Below are positions 1-11,417 of a stretch of DNA of 64,000 bases, one piece after another. Every line of letters begins with the position of its first letter. The first letter of the stretch is position 1. Source of the stretch: Cacajao melanocephalus (lineage: Eukaryota > Chordata > Mammalia > Primates > Pitheciidae); the NCBI GenBank assembly GCA_963573385.1, contig CAUYLG010038244.1, positions 94,554 to 158,553 on the forward strand, written 5' to 3'. The notes under the pieces were generated by a model that worked only from the letters and a program-made list of their open reading frames with translations, searched no databases and was not told the origin of the DNA. Made by a program: the position numbers and the translations under genes.

Positions 1-770
1 ATATTTTTGCAAATGTTATTTTCTTGCTGTTGAATCTTCTAATAAAATACTATGCTTACATTTCGAATGCCTTTTTTTAAAGCTATTTTCCAGAAATTTG
101 TTTTTATTGTATTTTTTAAGGGCCACGGTCCACAATAAATTGGAAATTTAAAACACACCTACACACACGCCCTCCTGCAGGTGGACAGGGAGGAGACAGC
201 AACAGTGGCACAGGTGTGGTCTGACAATCCTTCCCGTGGAGAGCCTGCACATGACTGCCTGAAGACAGAAGGGCTAGACACAACGCGCAGGCTCTGTGAG
301 CTCTTCAGTGTCCTGGTTGATACCCGATCCCCTGCACTCTCACAGCCTTAGGAATGATCCTATCTGTCAGAAGATAAAGAGGCCAGGTATAGCTCTCAAG
401 TGCATGCCTTTCCTCATGACTACTTTCCTGCTTAATGAGGCATATTCCACTTTATTTGCATGTGCTCAATGCACACCAACCCAGAGCCGGGTGTATGTTG
501 CACACAGGAGAAAGCTGGCCCAGGTGGGAGACACTGCTACCTATAACCCAGAAATAGGAACAGGCATGCAATGAAAAGAAGAAGACTATCTAGGCTCAAC
601 TACCTATGTTGCTCAAGTGCAGCACAGGACAAGGATGCTCTGCCTCCCTTGCCTCATTTGTGACCCTAGACAACCCCATGAGACTGAGAGTGTCACTCTC
701 ACTTCACAGAAAACCCAAAGTTGGTTCAGAGAGGCATGGAGGTAGTACAAGTGGTCCAGGAGGTAATTCA
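1..770. other. Unique intergenic/intronic DNA, no recognised feature
   Basis: AT-rich at first, then of mixed composition. Open frames of up to 92 codons (296-574, 606-881) show no family resemblance and no splice or promoter context. No recognisable repeat was seen. Confidence 0.5.
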
Positions 771-774
771 AGTG

Positions 775-990
775 CAGGCTTTGAAAGTAAGACCTGTATT
801 CAGATTCCGCCTTTGTCACTAACCAGCTGGATAACCTTGGAGTTATTCAACCTCTCTGGGCCTCGCTCTGCATATTTGTAAAATGTGGATACTAATACCA
901 GCATCATAGGGTTCTCGTGATAATTAAAAGAAGCAACATGAAAACACTTGACACACAGCATATAGCCTGAAGTCCTCAATATGTACTGGC
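775..990 (+). repeat. MIR SINE
   Basis: The order of landmarks is that of the ancient tRNA-derived SINE MIR: 'ctggataaccttgg', then 'caacctctctgggcctcg', then 'tttgtaaaatgtgga', then 'catagggttctcgtgataa', and a 3' end with 'cctcaatatgtactgg'. It is strongly diverged, as expected for an insertion older than the mammalian radiation. Boundaries are within about 15 bp. Confidence 0.9.
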
Positions 991-3634
991 TTTTAAAAAA
1001 AAGAGGGTTGAGGGGCAGGAGAGTGACAGCTAAAGGGTGAAGGAACCAGTGCTTTCTGGCCCTAAGAACAGTGCTCTTTCCAATGCTCATGGCATCACCA
1101 CACAGATGACAGCTGGAATACAGCAGCATTATAGACTCCAGTGGGACGAAAAGGATATACCCTCCAGAACAACAAGAAGGCAAGATACAGCATAAAATAA
1201 AAGCAATTGACTTGGGAATAGCAACTCTTGTTTAAGTCAGACCCACGTTTTGTAAATGTAATGAAAAACTATCCTGTTTACAATACAAATCATCAAAGAA
1301 TTGGAAATTTGAAACTAAGCAAGTTTAATTTTTAGGTGGTAGCCCCACTAAATCTAAATTCCGTTTCCTTAGTTTTATTGTCTATACACAGTCATTAGAA
1401 CTCCACATAACCACCAGTATTTCGTGAAATGTGATATGAAGATATAATCATAGATGAAACAAAACAGTTTAAGAAAATAACTTAAGTGATTTCATAAGGT
1501 GGTGTATGTGCACTTTGTGTCAGTAGTGTATAGTAATTAAAGCACTAAATCAAGCACTGTAACAACAGGAAGTAACATGAGTATCAAAGTTTTCACATTG
1601 TATATTTCATACCCTGAATGAACTAGTTTGAAATAGCAACTTAAACTAGTATGTGTCAAGAAAAAGATAAAAAGTGTTAAAACTTATTTTGTTTTTTTTA
1701 TTAATGCTAACACTGTTTTCAGTGTTTCAAAAAATAACATGGAGTCTTGCTCTAAATCTCAAGTAGAATTCTTCAAAGACACTTGGCTCTATGATTTTCA
1801 TCTCATGAGAACACAGTGGTTGGAAAACTAAAATGGATAGTCCTGAGCAAGGCTATCAGTAAGGGCTAAGCGGTTTGTAATGGCAACTTAGTGAGACATC
1901 CCCAGTCCCTTTAGCCAGAAGTCAGGTTCCTACCTACCAGAACCTAACAGGAGCATGGACTTGCAAGACAATGGCTCTAGACTACTGAACCCAGGAGACA
2001 CTTGTGTATAGAAGAGGTGGAGGTAAACTGAACCTTAACTCGGGCGGCTGTGATTACAATAAGGACAAAATGAGAATTACAAAGACCCAGTGGTGGTCCC
2101 AGAAAATGGCAGCTGAGTGTGGTAGGCAAAGACAAAGACATAAGAGCATTTGGTGCCCAGGAAAACAGCTCTGATTAACTCAACAGCCTCCAAACCAACC
2201 CCTTCCAAACTTGGATAAGAGTGAAGGCTCACTAGACTGGCCCTGACTGTGAAAGATAGGCATACATTCTATGTGTATCTTATGCATAGTTTATTTTGCA
2301 AATGAGGGAACTGTGAAGTGTATTTCCAGAGTGATTAAAATAATCATTCTTCAAAGTATTAGTGGTTAACGGAGTAAGTCTCACCTATGTGAAAAATTTG
2401 CTCACTGGGAAGTCTTTAGTGTCTAACTGTGATGAATAAAAGAGCCAGGAGAGAGCTGTGATGTGAGGGGAAACTACACTGATAAAATCTGAGCATCTCT
2501 GATCTTCCATTTCCTATAAAACGAACAAAAGAGAAAGAAGAGAAATGGCAGGTAAAATGCAAGATATAATAAAAACTAGAACAAAAACAGGACACAGATT
2601 TCAAAAATATACCTACTTAAAAGGAAGCCCACATTTTTGATATGAAGCAGAGAATATATGTTTTTCATGTCAAAAGGAACAAATCCAGAAGTAAAATCCC
2701 CAACAAATAAGCCTATGATATTTTGTAGTTTGATGTTGCCACTGTTAGAAGATGCCTTCTGAAGACAGTTAAAAGGGAAACACCAAAATAATAAGCACAA
2801 ACACAGAACCCAGAAAAGAGCTTCCCATGTGGAAGATGATTTGAATTTTCACATTCTGACAACCCAGTCATAGATAATAGGTGTTTCCTAAAATCCTTTG
2901 CTAGAGGTCATGTGAGCACTAACATCTTACATTAATATAAATCTCATCTTACAAAGATGGCTTTATAAAAGGAATATACACAGGTGATTTTACGACAAGA
3001 TAAGAAACATCCACAGTATTTAACTCTATAGATGCAATTTTCCACAAATCACCTTCTGTGTTCTACCACACCAGCCCTTGGAGAATCAAGGTTATATCTG
3101 AACAACTTAAGGCCCTCACATGCTGTGGGATAACTGGAGTGTCAGGGCTCATGGTGAGAACTACCACTGTGAAAGCAACTGTCCTATCATGCTTTTGACC
3201 CCAGAGATCAGTGTCTAGAGGCAGGAAGAGGCCATTGCTGGAGCAACTGGTCAGTTATGGTAGAGAAAGTGGCATCCCTCTGGGCTCAGAGAAAAGCCAA
3301 AATGTAGATTTTAAAAATTCACTGTAAGGACACTTCACAATGAGGACCACGCCATATCAATACTAGAGCTTCTATGTAGGAGAGATGTGCCGTAATGTAT
3401 TTAAGGAATATTCTTATCCGATATTTTATAATTTTATCTTTTACTTATTTATATCCAATATGTACTTTTAAGTAAAAGTTAGTATCTGAAGGGCTAAGCA
3501 TTAATTACCTGAAAATTCCACTGTTACTGAGCCCAACATTGTGACTTAGACACATTACACACTCAATATGTGTCCGATGCTGGACAGATAAGTGAAGGCA
3601 TGAAAGAATGAGGAAGAGAATAACTAACAAAGCT
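991..3634. other. Unannotated stretch (~2.6 kb)
   Basis: Mostly unique-looking AT-rich DNA. The part at about 1840-2220 has the even composition typical of an old interspersed repeat, but I cannot assign a family. No gene or RNA feature was seen. Confidence 0.5.
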
Positions 3635-3790
3635 CTTTATTCGTTCACCAGGTATTTATTGAGGACTCCACTGTGTGCCAAGGCAGAGGCCTGACTCATA
3701 AAGTAAGCAACCAAACATGAGAATGACAGATTATGACAAGTGACATAAAGATAATCAATCAGATAATAGAAAGTGATTGGAGGCAGAAGG
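3635..3790 (-). repeat. L2 LINE 3' end
   Basis: It reads as the reverse complement of an L2 3' terminus: 'caggtatttattgagg' followed by 'ctgtgtgccaaggcag', then the 'agtgattgg' block further in. L2 is a CR1-like LINE that has been inactive since early mammals. This is an ordinary diverged copy. Confidence 0.75.
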
Positions 3791-4625
3791 CACTCCTTAG
3801 TTACTCTGTTACTACACTCATATTTTGAATTTTATTTTTTACATAATCAATTCAGTATAAAGGATAACAAATATATACTACTTGCTTTGGTTCAGAGGAT
3901 AATAGTATAGATATTTATATCCCACTTCACATCATCTTAAAGTACCCTTTGGTGTGTCTGTAGGAGAGGATAACAATTACTTTTAAGCTCTCCAACTGCA
4001 TGTGGTTAGATATCTTTTTCTGCATTTGAGACATTTAAATGAAATTAAACATTTAAAGAAATATCTTGGAAGCACTTTGCACAAGGGACACAAAGAATTG
4101 TAATCCTCATAACAATTTCTCACGACTTGTCAAATCTGACTTTTACTGTGGGTGGATTCTTACAAGTTCACAGAGTATCTAAGGAGAATTGTGCAGCAAT
4201 TAAAGCAATTAAGAGTAAATCAATAACTTCTTGAGTTTTTGGTTGTATTTTGGTTGAGTCAGAAGATAATTCTCTTCTCCCAGGCAACAAATTCACATTC
4301 TTGCCTTGTCTACACTTCGCTGATAATCCTACTGGTGTGTTGCACCCTCATGAGGAGCAATTTAAAACTGTTCTCTTAAAAGACAAAAATAAATTAATAA
4401 TGAGACCAAAGGGAAAATGGCAGAAAAATAAAATTTTTTAAATGGTCCTCTTTTTGAGGGGAAAAAAAAGAAAAGAAAGATTGTATGGGCAAATCTAAAC
4501 AGATGTGTCACTATGAGTAACAAATTCAGAAAGGATAAACTCCACATTGTTAGCAGTGGTTACCTGTTGGGGGGTGCTGGAGGAATAGTGATCACAGAGA
4601 AGGACTGTACATATACAGGATATAT
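3791..4625. other. AT-rich unannotated stretch
   Basis: There is a possible MIR fragment on the minus strand near 4070-4150 ('taatcctcataacaa'), too weak to list on its own. The rest shows nothing recognisable apart from a short purine run at 4460-4480. Confidence 0.45.
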
Positions 4626-4658
4626 ATTTTTTCTTTCTTTCTTTCTTTCTTTCTTTTA
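4626..4658. repeat. (TTTC)n simple repeat
   Basis: A short tetranucleotide run of T and C, which on the minus strand is the decayed and expanded A-rich tail of the Alu monomer that follows it. Confidence 0.85.
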
Positions 4659-4779
4659 AAGATGGGGGTCTCACCATTTTGTCCAGACTGGTCAAAAATT
4701 CCTGAACTCAGGTGATCCTCCTGCTTCAGCCTCCCAAGTAGCTAGGACTACAGGTGGACATCACTATACTCAACTGGGG
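4659..4779 (-). repeat. Alu monomer (FLAM-like)
   Basis: On the minus strand this is a single Alu-type 7SL-derived half-element. After the T-rich tail come 'gggggtctcaccattttg', 'gtgatcctcctgcttcag' and 'aagtagctaggactacag'. Only one monomer is present, about 120 bp. It is either a free left monomer or an Alu that lost one arm; divergence suggests an old copy. Confidence 0.8.
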
Positions 4780-4788
4780 GTTTGGGGG

Positions 4789-4790
<2 letters not shown>

Positions 4791-4819
<29 letters not shown>
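4791..4819. repeat. (GT)n dinucleotide repeat
   Basis: About 14 uninterrupted GT units lie just after the Alu monomer head. It is a typical length-variable microsatellite. Confidence 0.97.
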
Positions 4820-5289
4820 ATACTGTGTAGTATAAAGTGATATGATGCTTGATTTTTATACTATTTTTTGTGTTTCTTAGTATCTTCAAAAGATTTTTTA
4901 AGTAGGCCAGTAGATTACATTTCTGACCACACAATTTCATCTGGCACAAAATCTCTTTCTCTTTCTCCCTCTGAAACATGTCCATGAACTTTATCTAAAA
5001 CTTCGATCCCAATTTGCATGGTACAGGTTCAGCCTCCTCTTGGGCTCTCGGGTGTACAACTGCTAAAATTCCAAACAACTGATGTTTTCATAAAATAGTT
5101 AAGTTGTAAATTTCCCGACCATGACATTGAAATATCCTCTATTTTCTCATCTGTTTTTCCTCAGTGAGCACTGTCCCTTTACTAGTTATTTGATGAGGGT
5201 TATCAACAGACTATTTGATGAGATCAACAAAGCACATCAACCTTCTAAATAATTGGAAATCTGTATGTCTCAGAACACCAAGGTACTAT
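4820..5289. other. Unannotated AT-rich stretch
   Basis: Nothing recognisable was seen on either strand. Confidence 0.5.
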
Positions 5290-5412
5290 TTGTGTCTCCA
5301 TTTGTCCCCCACACATAGCTAGGTCAGGTTGGACATCACTGCACATCCAGGACCTAGCACAGCACCTGGGCATGTCAGATGCTCAATAAGTACTTGTGGA
5401 ATGAATGAAGAA
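5290..5412 (+). repeat. L2 LINE 3' end
   Basis: It has the L2 terminus signature 'cctagcacagcacctggg', then 'gctcaataagtacttg' and the terminal 'gaatgaatga' tandem. Confidence 0.85.
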
Positions 5413-5454
5413 GACACTGTCAGTCTTATGAATGAGTCCACAGGAAGGCAGCAG

Positions 5455-5668
5455 GAAGCAGTGGAAAGCTTTGGAATCAGATAGATCTGTGTTAGAGTTC
5501 CAACCCTGCCACAGATGACCTGTGTGACCTTGAGCAAAATGATTAACATTCCTGAATCTCAGTTTATTTACCTCTATAATGCAAATAATAATACATCCCA
5601 ACCTCATAGGGATTTTTTGAGGATTGAGATAATATATATGTACCTAAATATTAGCATTCATTAAATGG
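5455..5668 (+). repeat. MIR SINE
   Basis: It carries MIR landmarks in order: 'ctgtgtgaccttgagcaa', 'ctgaatctcagttt', 'cctcatagggattttttgag' and a 3' portion. Nearly the whole core and 3' half are present, in the same orientation as the L2 pieces around it. Confidence 0.9.
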
Positions 5669-5794
5669 CAGTTCCTCTTTCTTACGGATACTAAACTTTA
5701 GTCTAAAGATGGAACTACCTGGCAGTTCTCTCTTTTCACCATTGTGTTAAAAAAATCAGACTTTATTTTTTTTATTTTTTTATTTTGTTACCTC

Positions 5795-6112
5795 AAATGG
5801 CTTTTGCCCTATTTCTTCCTGTCAAACCCAGACCAAATCTCAAGGTCAAGTTGAACCACTGCCTTTGCCTCAAAGCTTTTATCCTCTACCCCATCTCCAG
5901 CCAAAAGCAAGTTATTCTTTCTCAGTAAGCATATTACCCTACCTCTCCTGTAGCATCTCATATTGTTGTGTTTAAAGTCATCCCTACCTATGATATCTCC
6001 CCTCCTAGCTGTCAGCCTCCTGAAGGACAAGGGTGATTGCTAATTCATAACTGCATCTCTCAAAAGCATTTTCCATAGTGCTTTCTAGATAATAAATGTT
6101 TAATAAAATTTT
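5795..6112 (+). repeat. L2 LINE 3' UTR
   Basis: It resembles the non-coding 3' part of L2, with 'ctcctgaaggacaagggtg' at the 'agggcaggg' block and the ending 'tctagataataaatgttt'. It is diverged, and the left limit is uncertain. Confidence 0.75.
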
Positions 6113-6794
6113 AAAAACCAAATTAATAATCATATTTTCCCATAGGAAAAATAATATAATAGGCTATTACCTGCCTGTTCAAGAAATTGATTTGAAATAA
6201 ATTATAGATAGAATTAACAGGACAGAAGCAAAGTTTCAATAACTATAAAAAAAACCAGAGTGTGAAAATTAGACTTCGGATTCTATAGAAAGTACATAAA
6301 TGGGAGCTACATACACTGCAGTCATGACAAGGGCTTCAATGCAGCACAAAGACATACTAACAATCTAAAACACAAGTCTGCTACATGATACATTTGTCCT
6401 AACTCTTACAATCAGCTATAGTAAATACACAGCTTTCTTAAAAGAAGATTTGAATAAGCACATTTCTTTAAATTGATGCCTTCTTTCTCTTCCATCTTGT
6501 AACTGACCTTGTAGCAATTAAAGCCATTCAAAATTATTCTATACATAGGTGTATCAAAACATCACTTTCTCTCCTTAAATATATACAATAAAAATACATT
6601 TAAAAAATAATAAACTTTCTATTGCCTCTCTCTTGCCTTCTCACCCTCCCTTCCCAGCACAGAAACCTCCTAGTTGACCACTTCCATACAGCTCTTGCTA
6701 GGACCTTTGGTTATTTTTGCCCCCTTTATATTGTGCTACTCCCTTTGAACCATGTGTTCTACTCTTAACTATTTTTATCTCTACTTCTGGGCTA
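6113..6794. other. Unannotated AT-rich stretch
   Basis: No repeat or gene was recognised. A pyrimidine-rich patch at 6620-6780 may be old LINE sequence, but I cannot place it. Confidence 0.45.
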
Positions 6795-7180
6795 ATAATA
6801 GAAGCTAGTGCTTATCGAGCACTTACTATGTGCTAGGTACCCTGCTTAGTCCCTGAAAGATCAAGTACCAGCCATGGCCTTCCAGGGTGGCAAGTAGTAG
6901 CTCAGAGAAGGTGGCCCCAAACCAGACTGCAGCTGGAGATAGTCAAGGAAGGTTTTTGGGAAGAGGCAGCTCTGAAATGGAGGTTTTAAAGGAGAAGTCA
7001 GACAAAGAAGAAGGAAAAGAAACCATATGTATAAAGGGCACTGAGTTGTGAAATAATAGGACACATTCAAGGCACTGCAAGTCCTTTGATAACAGATCAG
7101 CCAGCTGTTGCTTAACACTCCCAAGAGAATGGATAGCTAAGAATATTAGAACAACCAGAGTCAACCAAGGTTACTTGGCT
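6795..7180 (-). repeat. L2 LINE 3' region
   Basis: The minus strand carries L2 3' sequence: 'gagcacttactatgtgctag' at the terminus end, followed inward by 'agtcaaggaaggtttttggg' and 'gaaatggaggttttaaagg'. These correspond to the remembered L2 segment around the 'gaggccttccctgac' block. Short insertions and deletions are frequent. Confidence 0.7.
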
Positions 7181-7431
7181 GTTCTCTCTGCAAAGTACAA
7201 TGATATCAACTTAAATGAAGCCATTACCCAGTTTAGCCATAACCTGCAAACTAATAGGTATCATAAACTTCTAGAAGCTCTCTCTTAATATATTCCATCA
7301 TATTCCTATAATCTGCTGTTCCTATCCACCCTCAAGCCTCTGCCCTCAGCATGCTCCACTAACCTCATCCTAAGCAGGGAGCCGAGCCAATATTTGATAC
7401 TCCAAGGAGAACAAGGGGCAGAAGTTTAGAC

Positions 7432-7585
7432 CAGGGTTTCCAGACCTCAACATGTGTACACATCACTTGGGGATCTTGTCAAAATCCATGTCTGTTTCAG
7501 TTGGTCTGAGGATGTGGCTGACAGTCGACATTTCTAATGGGCTCCCAGGTGGTGCTGTTCTGAGGACCACACCTTGAGAAGTAAG
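7432..7585 (-). repeat. MER5A-type hAT DNA transposon
   Basis: This is the minus-strand version of the non-autonomous hAT element MER5A: 'cacatcacttggggatcttg', 'tttctaatgggctcccaggt', 'ggaccacaccttgaga'. The terminal inverted repeats are eroded. A second copy, in plus orientation, lies at 62550. Confidence 0.8.
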
Positions 7586-7619
7586 ACTCTAATAGAGCAG
7601 ATTCTGCAAGTTGCACTGA

Positions 7620-7790
7620 CTGCATTCACATCCCTCCCCAATATGTACCACCTGAAAAACCTGTTCTAAGCCCTGGTATTCTCATCTGTAGAATGTGAAG
7701 TGGCTGCTGTGGAAATCAGATGTGAATGTATAAGAACTATCTAGCATCTAGTCAGCTTTCAAGAAACAGGGGCTCTCATTGGTGAACAAC
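7620..7790 (+). repeat. MIR SINE, 3' half
   Basis: The segment 'ctcatctgtagaatgtgaag' followed by a 3' tail matches the later part of MIR. The 5' half is poorly conserved, so the left edge is approximate. Confidence 0.6.
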
Positions 7791-7929
7791 TTTGGGGATG
7801 TCCAGCCAGAGCTCCCTCTGTGTCTTCTCTTTCACTTCCTTCCACCTGTTCTTCATTCCACTTCTTCTGCCTGCTCCTAGGCCATGACCTGTTAATTATT
7901 CCCTATTTTACTAACATTTCCAATACTCC

Positions 7930-8225
7930 TCCTTCTGCCTTCAAAAAATGTTCTTCACATTAAAAAAACTTTCCCAGTGACCTTCAGTCACTACCTTCTC
8001 AAGGCCATAGTTCAACCTGAAATTTGAAATATATCTGCCTTAGCTGTCCCCTCTATATATACCCCCATCTCCAACTCCTTAACCATTTGTCATCTAGATT
8101 CCACTCCCACCAAGCTAGGGAACCACTTTCTCAACTGTCCACCATTGATCCTGGATAGGGAGATTCTATGGTCTCTTTATAATTGCCATTCTTCTTTACT
8201 TCTTGACATTAGTGACTCATCACCA
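7930..8225 (+). repeat. L2 LINE, RT-coding region remnant
   Basis: The C/T-rich text around 'attccactcccaccaagc' and 'tcaactgtccaccattgatc' resembles the L2 open reading frame upstream of the reverse-transcriptase core. It has frameshifts and stops. The call rests on remembered consensus. Confidence 0.5.
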
Positions 8226-8835
8226 TAGTGACCTAGAAAGAGGCATGACAAGGGTGGGGCCTAGTCACTAAAATGCAGTTATAGCACATCCCCTTGGGAG
8301 TTTAGCCAATGTCCCCCACAATGCCATCATCTCATGGATTCCATAAATAGGGCTGACTTAATTCCTGAGTGGACAATGAAGGGTGAGCCTGTGATCTGCA
8401 CTGGAAAGGGCAATTGTTTTCAGGAGATGCGCAACTCCTGAGCCCTCCTAACTCCCACCTGGCTGGTAAGGTAAGCCTGGTCAGGAGCTGGAGCAGCTTC
8501 CAGAGCAAGTCTAGGCTAGGATTCTGCCAGCCCTGCTGCTTCTTTGCAGAGTGAAGTGGTGTCTCTGGTTAGCTCTTCCTTCTGCCAAAGCAGTGCTCCA
8601 TATTAGCAGTGTGGGGTTATGGCTTAATAATAAGAGCCCTGAGAAATCACTATCTTCTGTGCACATATGTCCCCTAGGTACCTTGTTAAATAGAGTGGAC
8701 AATTACAAGCAAAATTCAGAAGCTCCTGGGTCCCTCAGCCAAACACCACCATCATGTCACCCCACCTCTTAAGATGTGACTCCAGTGCTAAGGGCACAAA
8801 CAGAGGTAGGAGTGAACAGTAAGAGGGAATGTGGG
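8226..8835. other. Unannotated stretch
   Basis: Unique-looking DNA of mixed composition. Short open frames overlap on both strands at 8511-8772 and show no recognisable product. Confidence 0.5.
8821..8835 (+). repeat. Left target-site duplication of the L1
   Basis: The 15-mer 'aagagggaatgtggg' recurs as 'aagagggaacatggg' at 11403-11417, just after the L1 A-rich tail. There are two mismatches, next to each other. This pair fixes the L1 insertion boundaries. Confidence 0.85.
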
Positions 8836-9164
8836 GAAGTCCTAGTTAGAGCAATCAGATAAGAGAAAGAAAAGCCATCCACATTGAAAAGGAAGTACTC
8901 AAATTATCCTTGTTTGCAGATGATATGATCTTATACTTGGAAAAACCTAAAGATTTCACCAAAAAAACTATTAGAACTGATAAACATATTCAGTAAAGTT
9001 GCAGGATACAAAAATCAACATACAAAAATCAGTAGCATTTCTGTATGTAAACAGTGGACAGGGTAAAAATCAAAACATAATTCTATTTAAAATAACTACA
9101 AATACAATAAAATACATAGGAATTAACGAAATAAAAGTGAAAGATCTCTACAATTAAAATTGTA

Positions 9165-9462
9165 GCCGGGCGCCGTGCGCGTGCCTGTAGTCCCAACTAC
9201 TCGGGAGGCTGAGGTGGGAAAATCGCTTGAACCCAGGAGTTCTGGGCTGTAGTGCGCTATGTCGATCGGGTGTCCGCACTAAGTTCGGCAGCAACATGGT
9301 GACCTACAAGGAGCAGAGGAGCACCAGGTTGCCTAAGGAGGAGTGAACCGGCCCAGGTCGGAAACTGAGCAGGTCAAAACTCCCGTGCTGATCAGTAATG
9401 GCATCGTGCCTGTGAATAGCCACTGCACTCCAGCCTGGGCAACATAGCGAGACCCTGTCTCT
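9165..9462 (+). pseudogene. RN7SL: 7SL RNA (SRP RNA) retropseudogene, near full length
   Basis: This is a copy of the RNA scaffold of the signal recognition particle, not an Alu, because the central S domain missing from Alus is present. The 5' Alu domain starts 'gccgggcgccgtgcgcgtgc', with one base lost compared with the functional RNA. Then follow 'gtgtccgcactaagttcgg', 'caccaggttgcctaagg', 'aggtcggaaactgagcaggt', and the 3' Alu domain ending 'gagaccctgtctct'. The length of 298 is about that of the real RNA. A tail of A with C and G interruptions follows at 9463-9490. The flanking short repeat, 'aaaattgta' on the left and 'aaaagactgta' on the right, fits L1-driven retroposition into the host L1. 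The upstream sequence is L1 ORF2, so the external Pol III promoter elements of a functional gene are absent. Substitutions cluster in the S-domain hairpin at about 9305-9335. Confidence 0.97.
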
Positions 9463-9883
9463 TAAAAACAAACAAACGAACAAACAAAAGACTGTAAAAC
9501 ACTGATGAAAGAAACTGAAGAGAATACTAAGAAAGAAAAAGATATTCCAAGTCCATGGATTATAAGAATTAATATTGTTAAGACATCCATACCACCCAAA
9601 GCAATCTACAGATTCAATGCAACCCCTATCAAAATGCCAATGACATTCTTCACAGAAATAGACAAAAAATCCTAAAATGTAAGTGGAACCACAAAAGACC
9701 CAGAATAGCTGAAGCTATCTCGAACAAAAAGAACAAAATTGAGGAATCTCGTTACCTGACTTAAAATCATACTACAGAGCTACAGTAACCAAAACAGCAT
9801 GGTGCTAGCATAAAAACATGACACATAGAGCAATGAAACAGAATAGAGAACCCAAAAATAAATCCATACATCTTCAGTATATG

Positions 9884-9965
9884 TTCTTCAATGTATGTTC
9901 TCAGCACCATTGCTGAAAATGTAAACTCATTTTCAGCAATGGTGCCGAGAACATACATTGAAGAA
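9884..9965. repeat. Near-perfect inverted duplication (38-bp arms, 6-nt loop)
   Basis: The left arm, 9884-9921, is the reverse complement of the right arm, 9928-9965, with one mismatch; the spacer is 'taaact'. The right arm has the normal L1 ORF2 sequence ('gtgccgagaacatacattg'). The left arm has no counterpart in L1 as I know it, so it is the new copy. The one mismatch is a CpG in the right arm read as CpA in the left, which fits decay after the duplication. Confidence 0.95.
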
Positions 9966-11417
9966 AGGACAATCTCTTTAATAAATGGTGCTAGGAAAAC
10001 TGGATATCCATCTACAGAAGAATGAAACTAGAACCCTATCTCTCACCATATACAAAAATCAAATCAAAGTAGATTAAAGGCTTAAATATAAGACCTCAAA
10101 CTATGAAATCATTAAAAGAAAACACTGGGAAACTCTCCAGAACAATGGACTGGACAAAGATTTCTTGAGTAATACCCCACCAGCACAGGAAACAAACCAA
10201 GAATGGATAAATGGGATCACATCAAGTTAAAAAGTTTCTGCACAGCAAAGGAAACAATCAACAAAGTGAAGAGACAACAAACAGAATCGGAGAAAAAAAG
10301 TGACAGCTAACCATCTGACAAGGGATTAATAACCAGAATATATAAGGAGCTCAAACAACTCTACAGGAAAAATCTAATAATCCAGTTTTTAAATGGGCAA
10401 AAGACCTGAAAAGATATTTCTGAAAAAAAGAAATATAAATGGCAAACAGTTATATGAAAAGTGCTCAACATCACTGATCACCAGAGAAATGCAAATGAAA
10501 ACTACAATGAGATATCATCTCACCCCAGTTAAAATGACTTTAATCCAAAAGATAGGCAATAGGCAATAACAAATGTTGGTGAGGATGTGGAGGAAAGGGA
10601 ACCCTCATGCACTCTTGGTGGGAACGTAACTTATTATAGTACAATTACTATGAAGAACAATTTGGAGGTTTCTCAAAAACATAAAAATAGAGCTACCATA
10701 TGATCCAGCAATCCCATGCTGGGTATGTATCCATGAGAAAGAAAATCAGTATATTGAGGAGATAGCTGCACTGCCATGTTTATTGCAGCAATATTCACAA
10801 GAGCTAAGATATGGAAATGACCTAACTATCCATCAACAGATGATTGGATAAAGAAAATGTGGGATATATACATAATGAAGTATATTCAGCTGTAAAAAGG
10901 AATGAGAGCCTGTCATTTATAGAAACATGGATGGAACTGGAAGTCATTATGTTAAGTGAAATAAGCCAAACACTGAAAGACAAACATCATATGTTTTCAC
11001 TTATTTGTGGGAGCTAAAGCTTAAATCAATTAAATTCATAGAGATGGGGGTAGGATGATGGTTGCCAGAGGCTTAGAAAGGTAGTAGGGGGCAGGAACAG
11101 GGGATGGTTAATTAGTACAAAAATATAGTTAGAGAGATTGGATAAGCTCTAGTATTTGTTAGCACAACATGGTGACTATAGTCAATAACAGTGTATTCAC
11201 ATTTAAAAATAACTATAAGAGTATAATTGGATTATTTGTGACATAAATAAAGGATAAAGGCTTGAGGTAATGGATACCCCATTTCCTCTGACATGATTAT
11301 TATGCATTGTATGCCTGTATCAAAATATCTCATGTACTCCATAAATATATATACCTACCATATACCTACAAAAATTAAAAACAAAAATAATAATAAAATA
11401 AAAAGAGGGAACATGGG

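Larger units (their letters stand above)
8836..11402 (+). mobile_element. 5'-truncated L1 LINE (L1MA-like)
   Basis: A LINE-1 copy truncated just before the reverse-transcriptase active site. The FADD codons are visible at 8913-8924 and are followed by the rest of ORF2 and a 3' UTR ending in an A-rich tail near 11402. Frameshifts and stops break ORF2, so no product is expected. Imperfect 15-bp target-site duplications flank it at 8821-8835 and 11403-11417, which shows one retrotransposition event. The 3' UTR text ('atggataccccatttcctct', 'caaaatatctcatgtactcc') suggests an L1MA-age family; the subfamily is tentative. A 7SL RNA pseudogene (9165-9462) later landed inside it, and an inverted duplication arose at 9884-9965. 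Excluding the 7SL insert, about 2.2 kb of L1 remain. Confidence 0.95.

Noticed and set aside
8551..8772. Overlapping 73- and 63-codon frames on opposite strands
   Set aside because: Mutual shadows in non-coding sequence with no recognisable product.
9165..9462. Reading the 7SL segment as an Alu
   Set aside because: The S-domain sequence ('gtccgcactaagttcgg', 'aaggaggagtgaaccgg') is absent from Alus and present here.
9165..9462. Functional 7SL RNA gene
   Set aside because: There is a poly(A)-like tail and flanking duplications, L1 ORF2 lies directly upstream instead of a Pol III promoter, one base is lost near the 5' end, and there are many substitutions.
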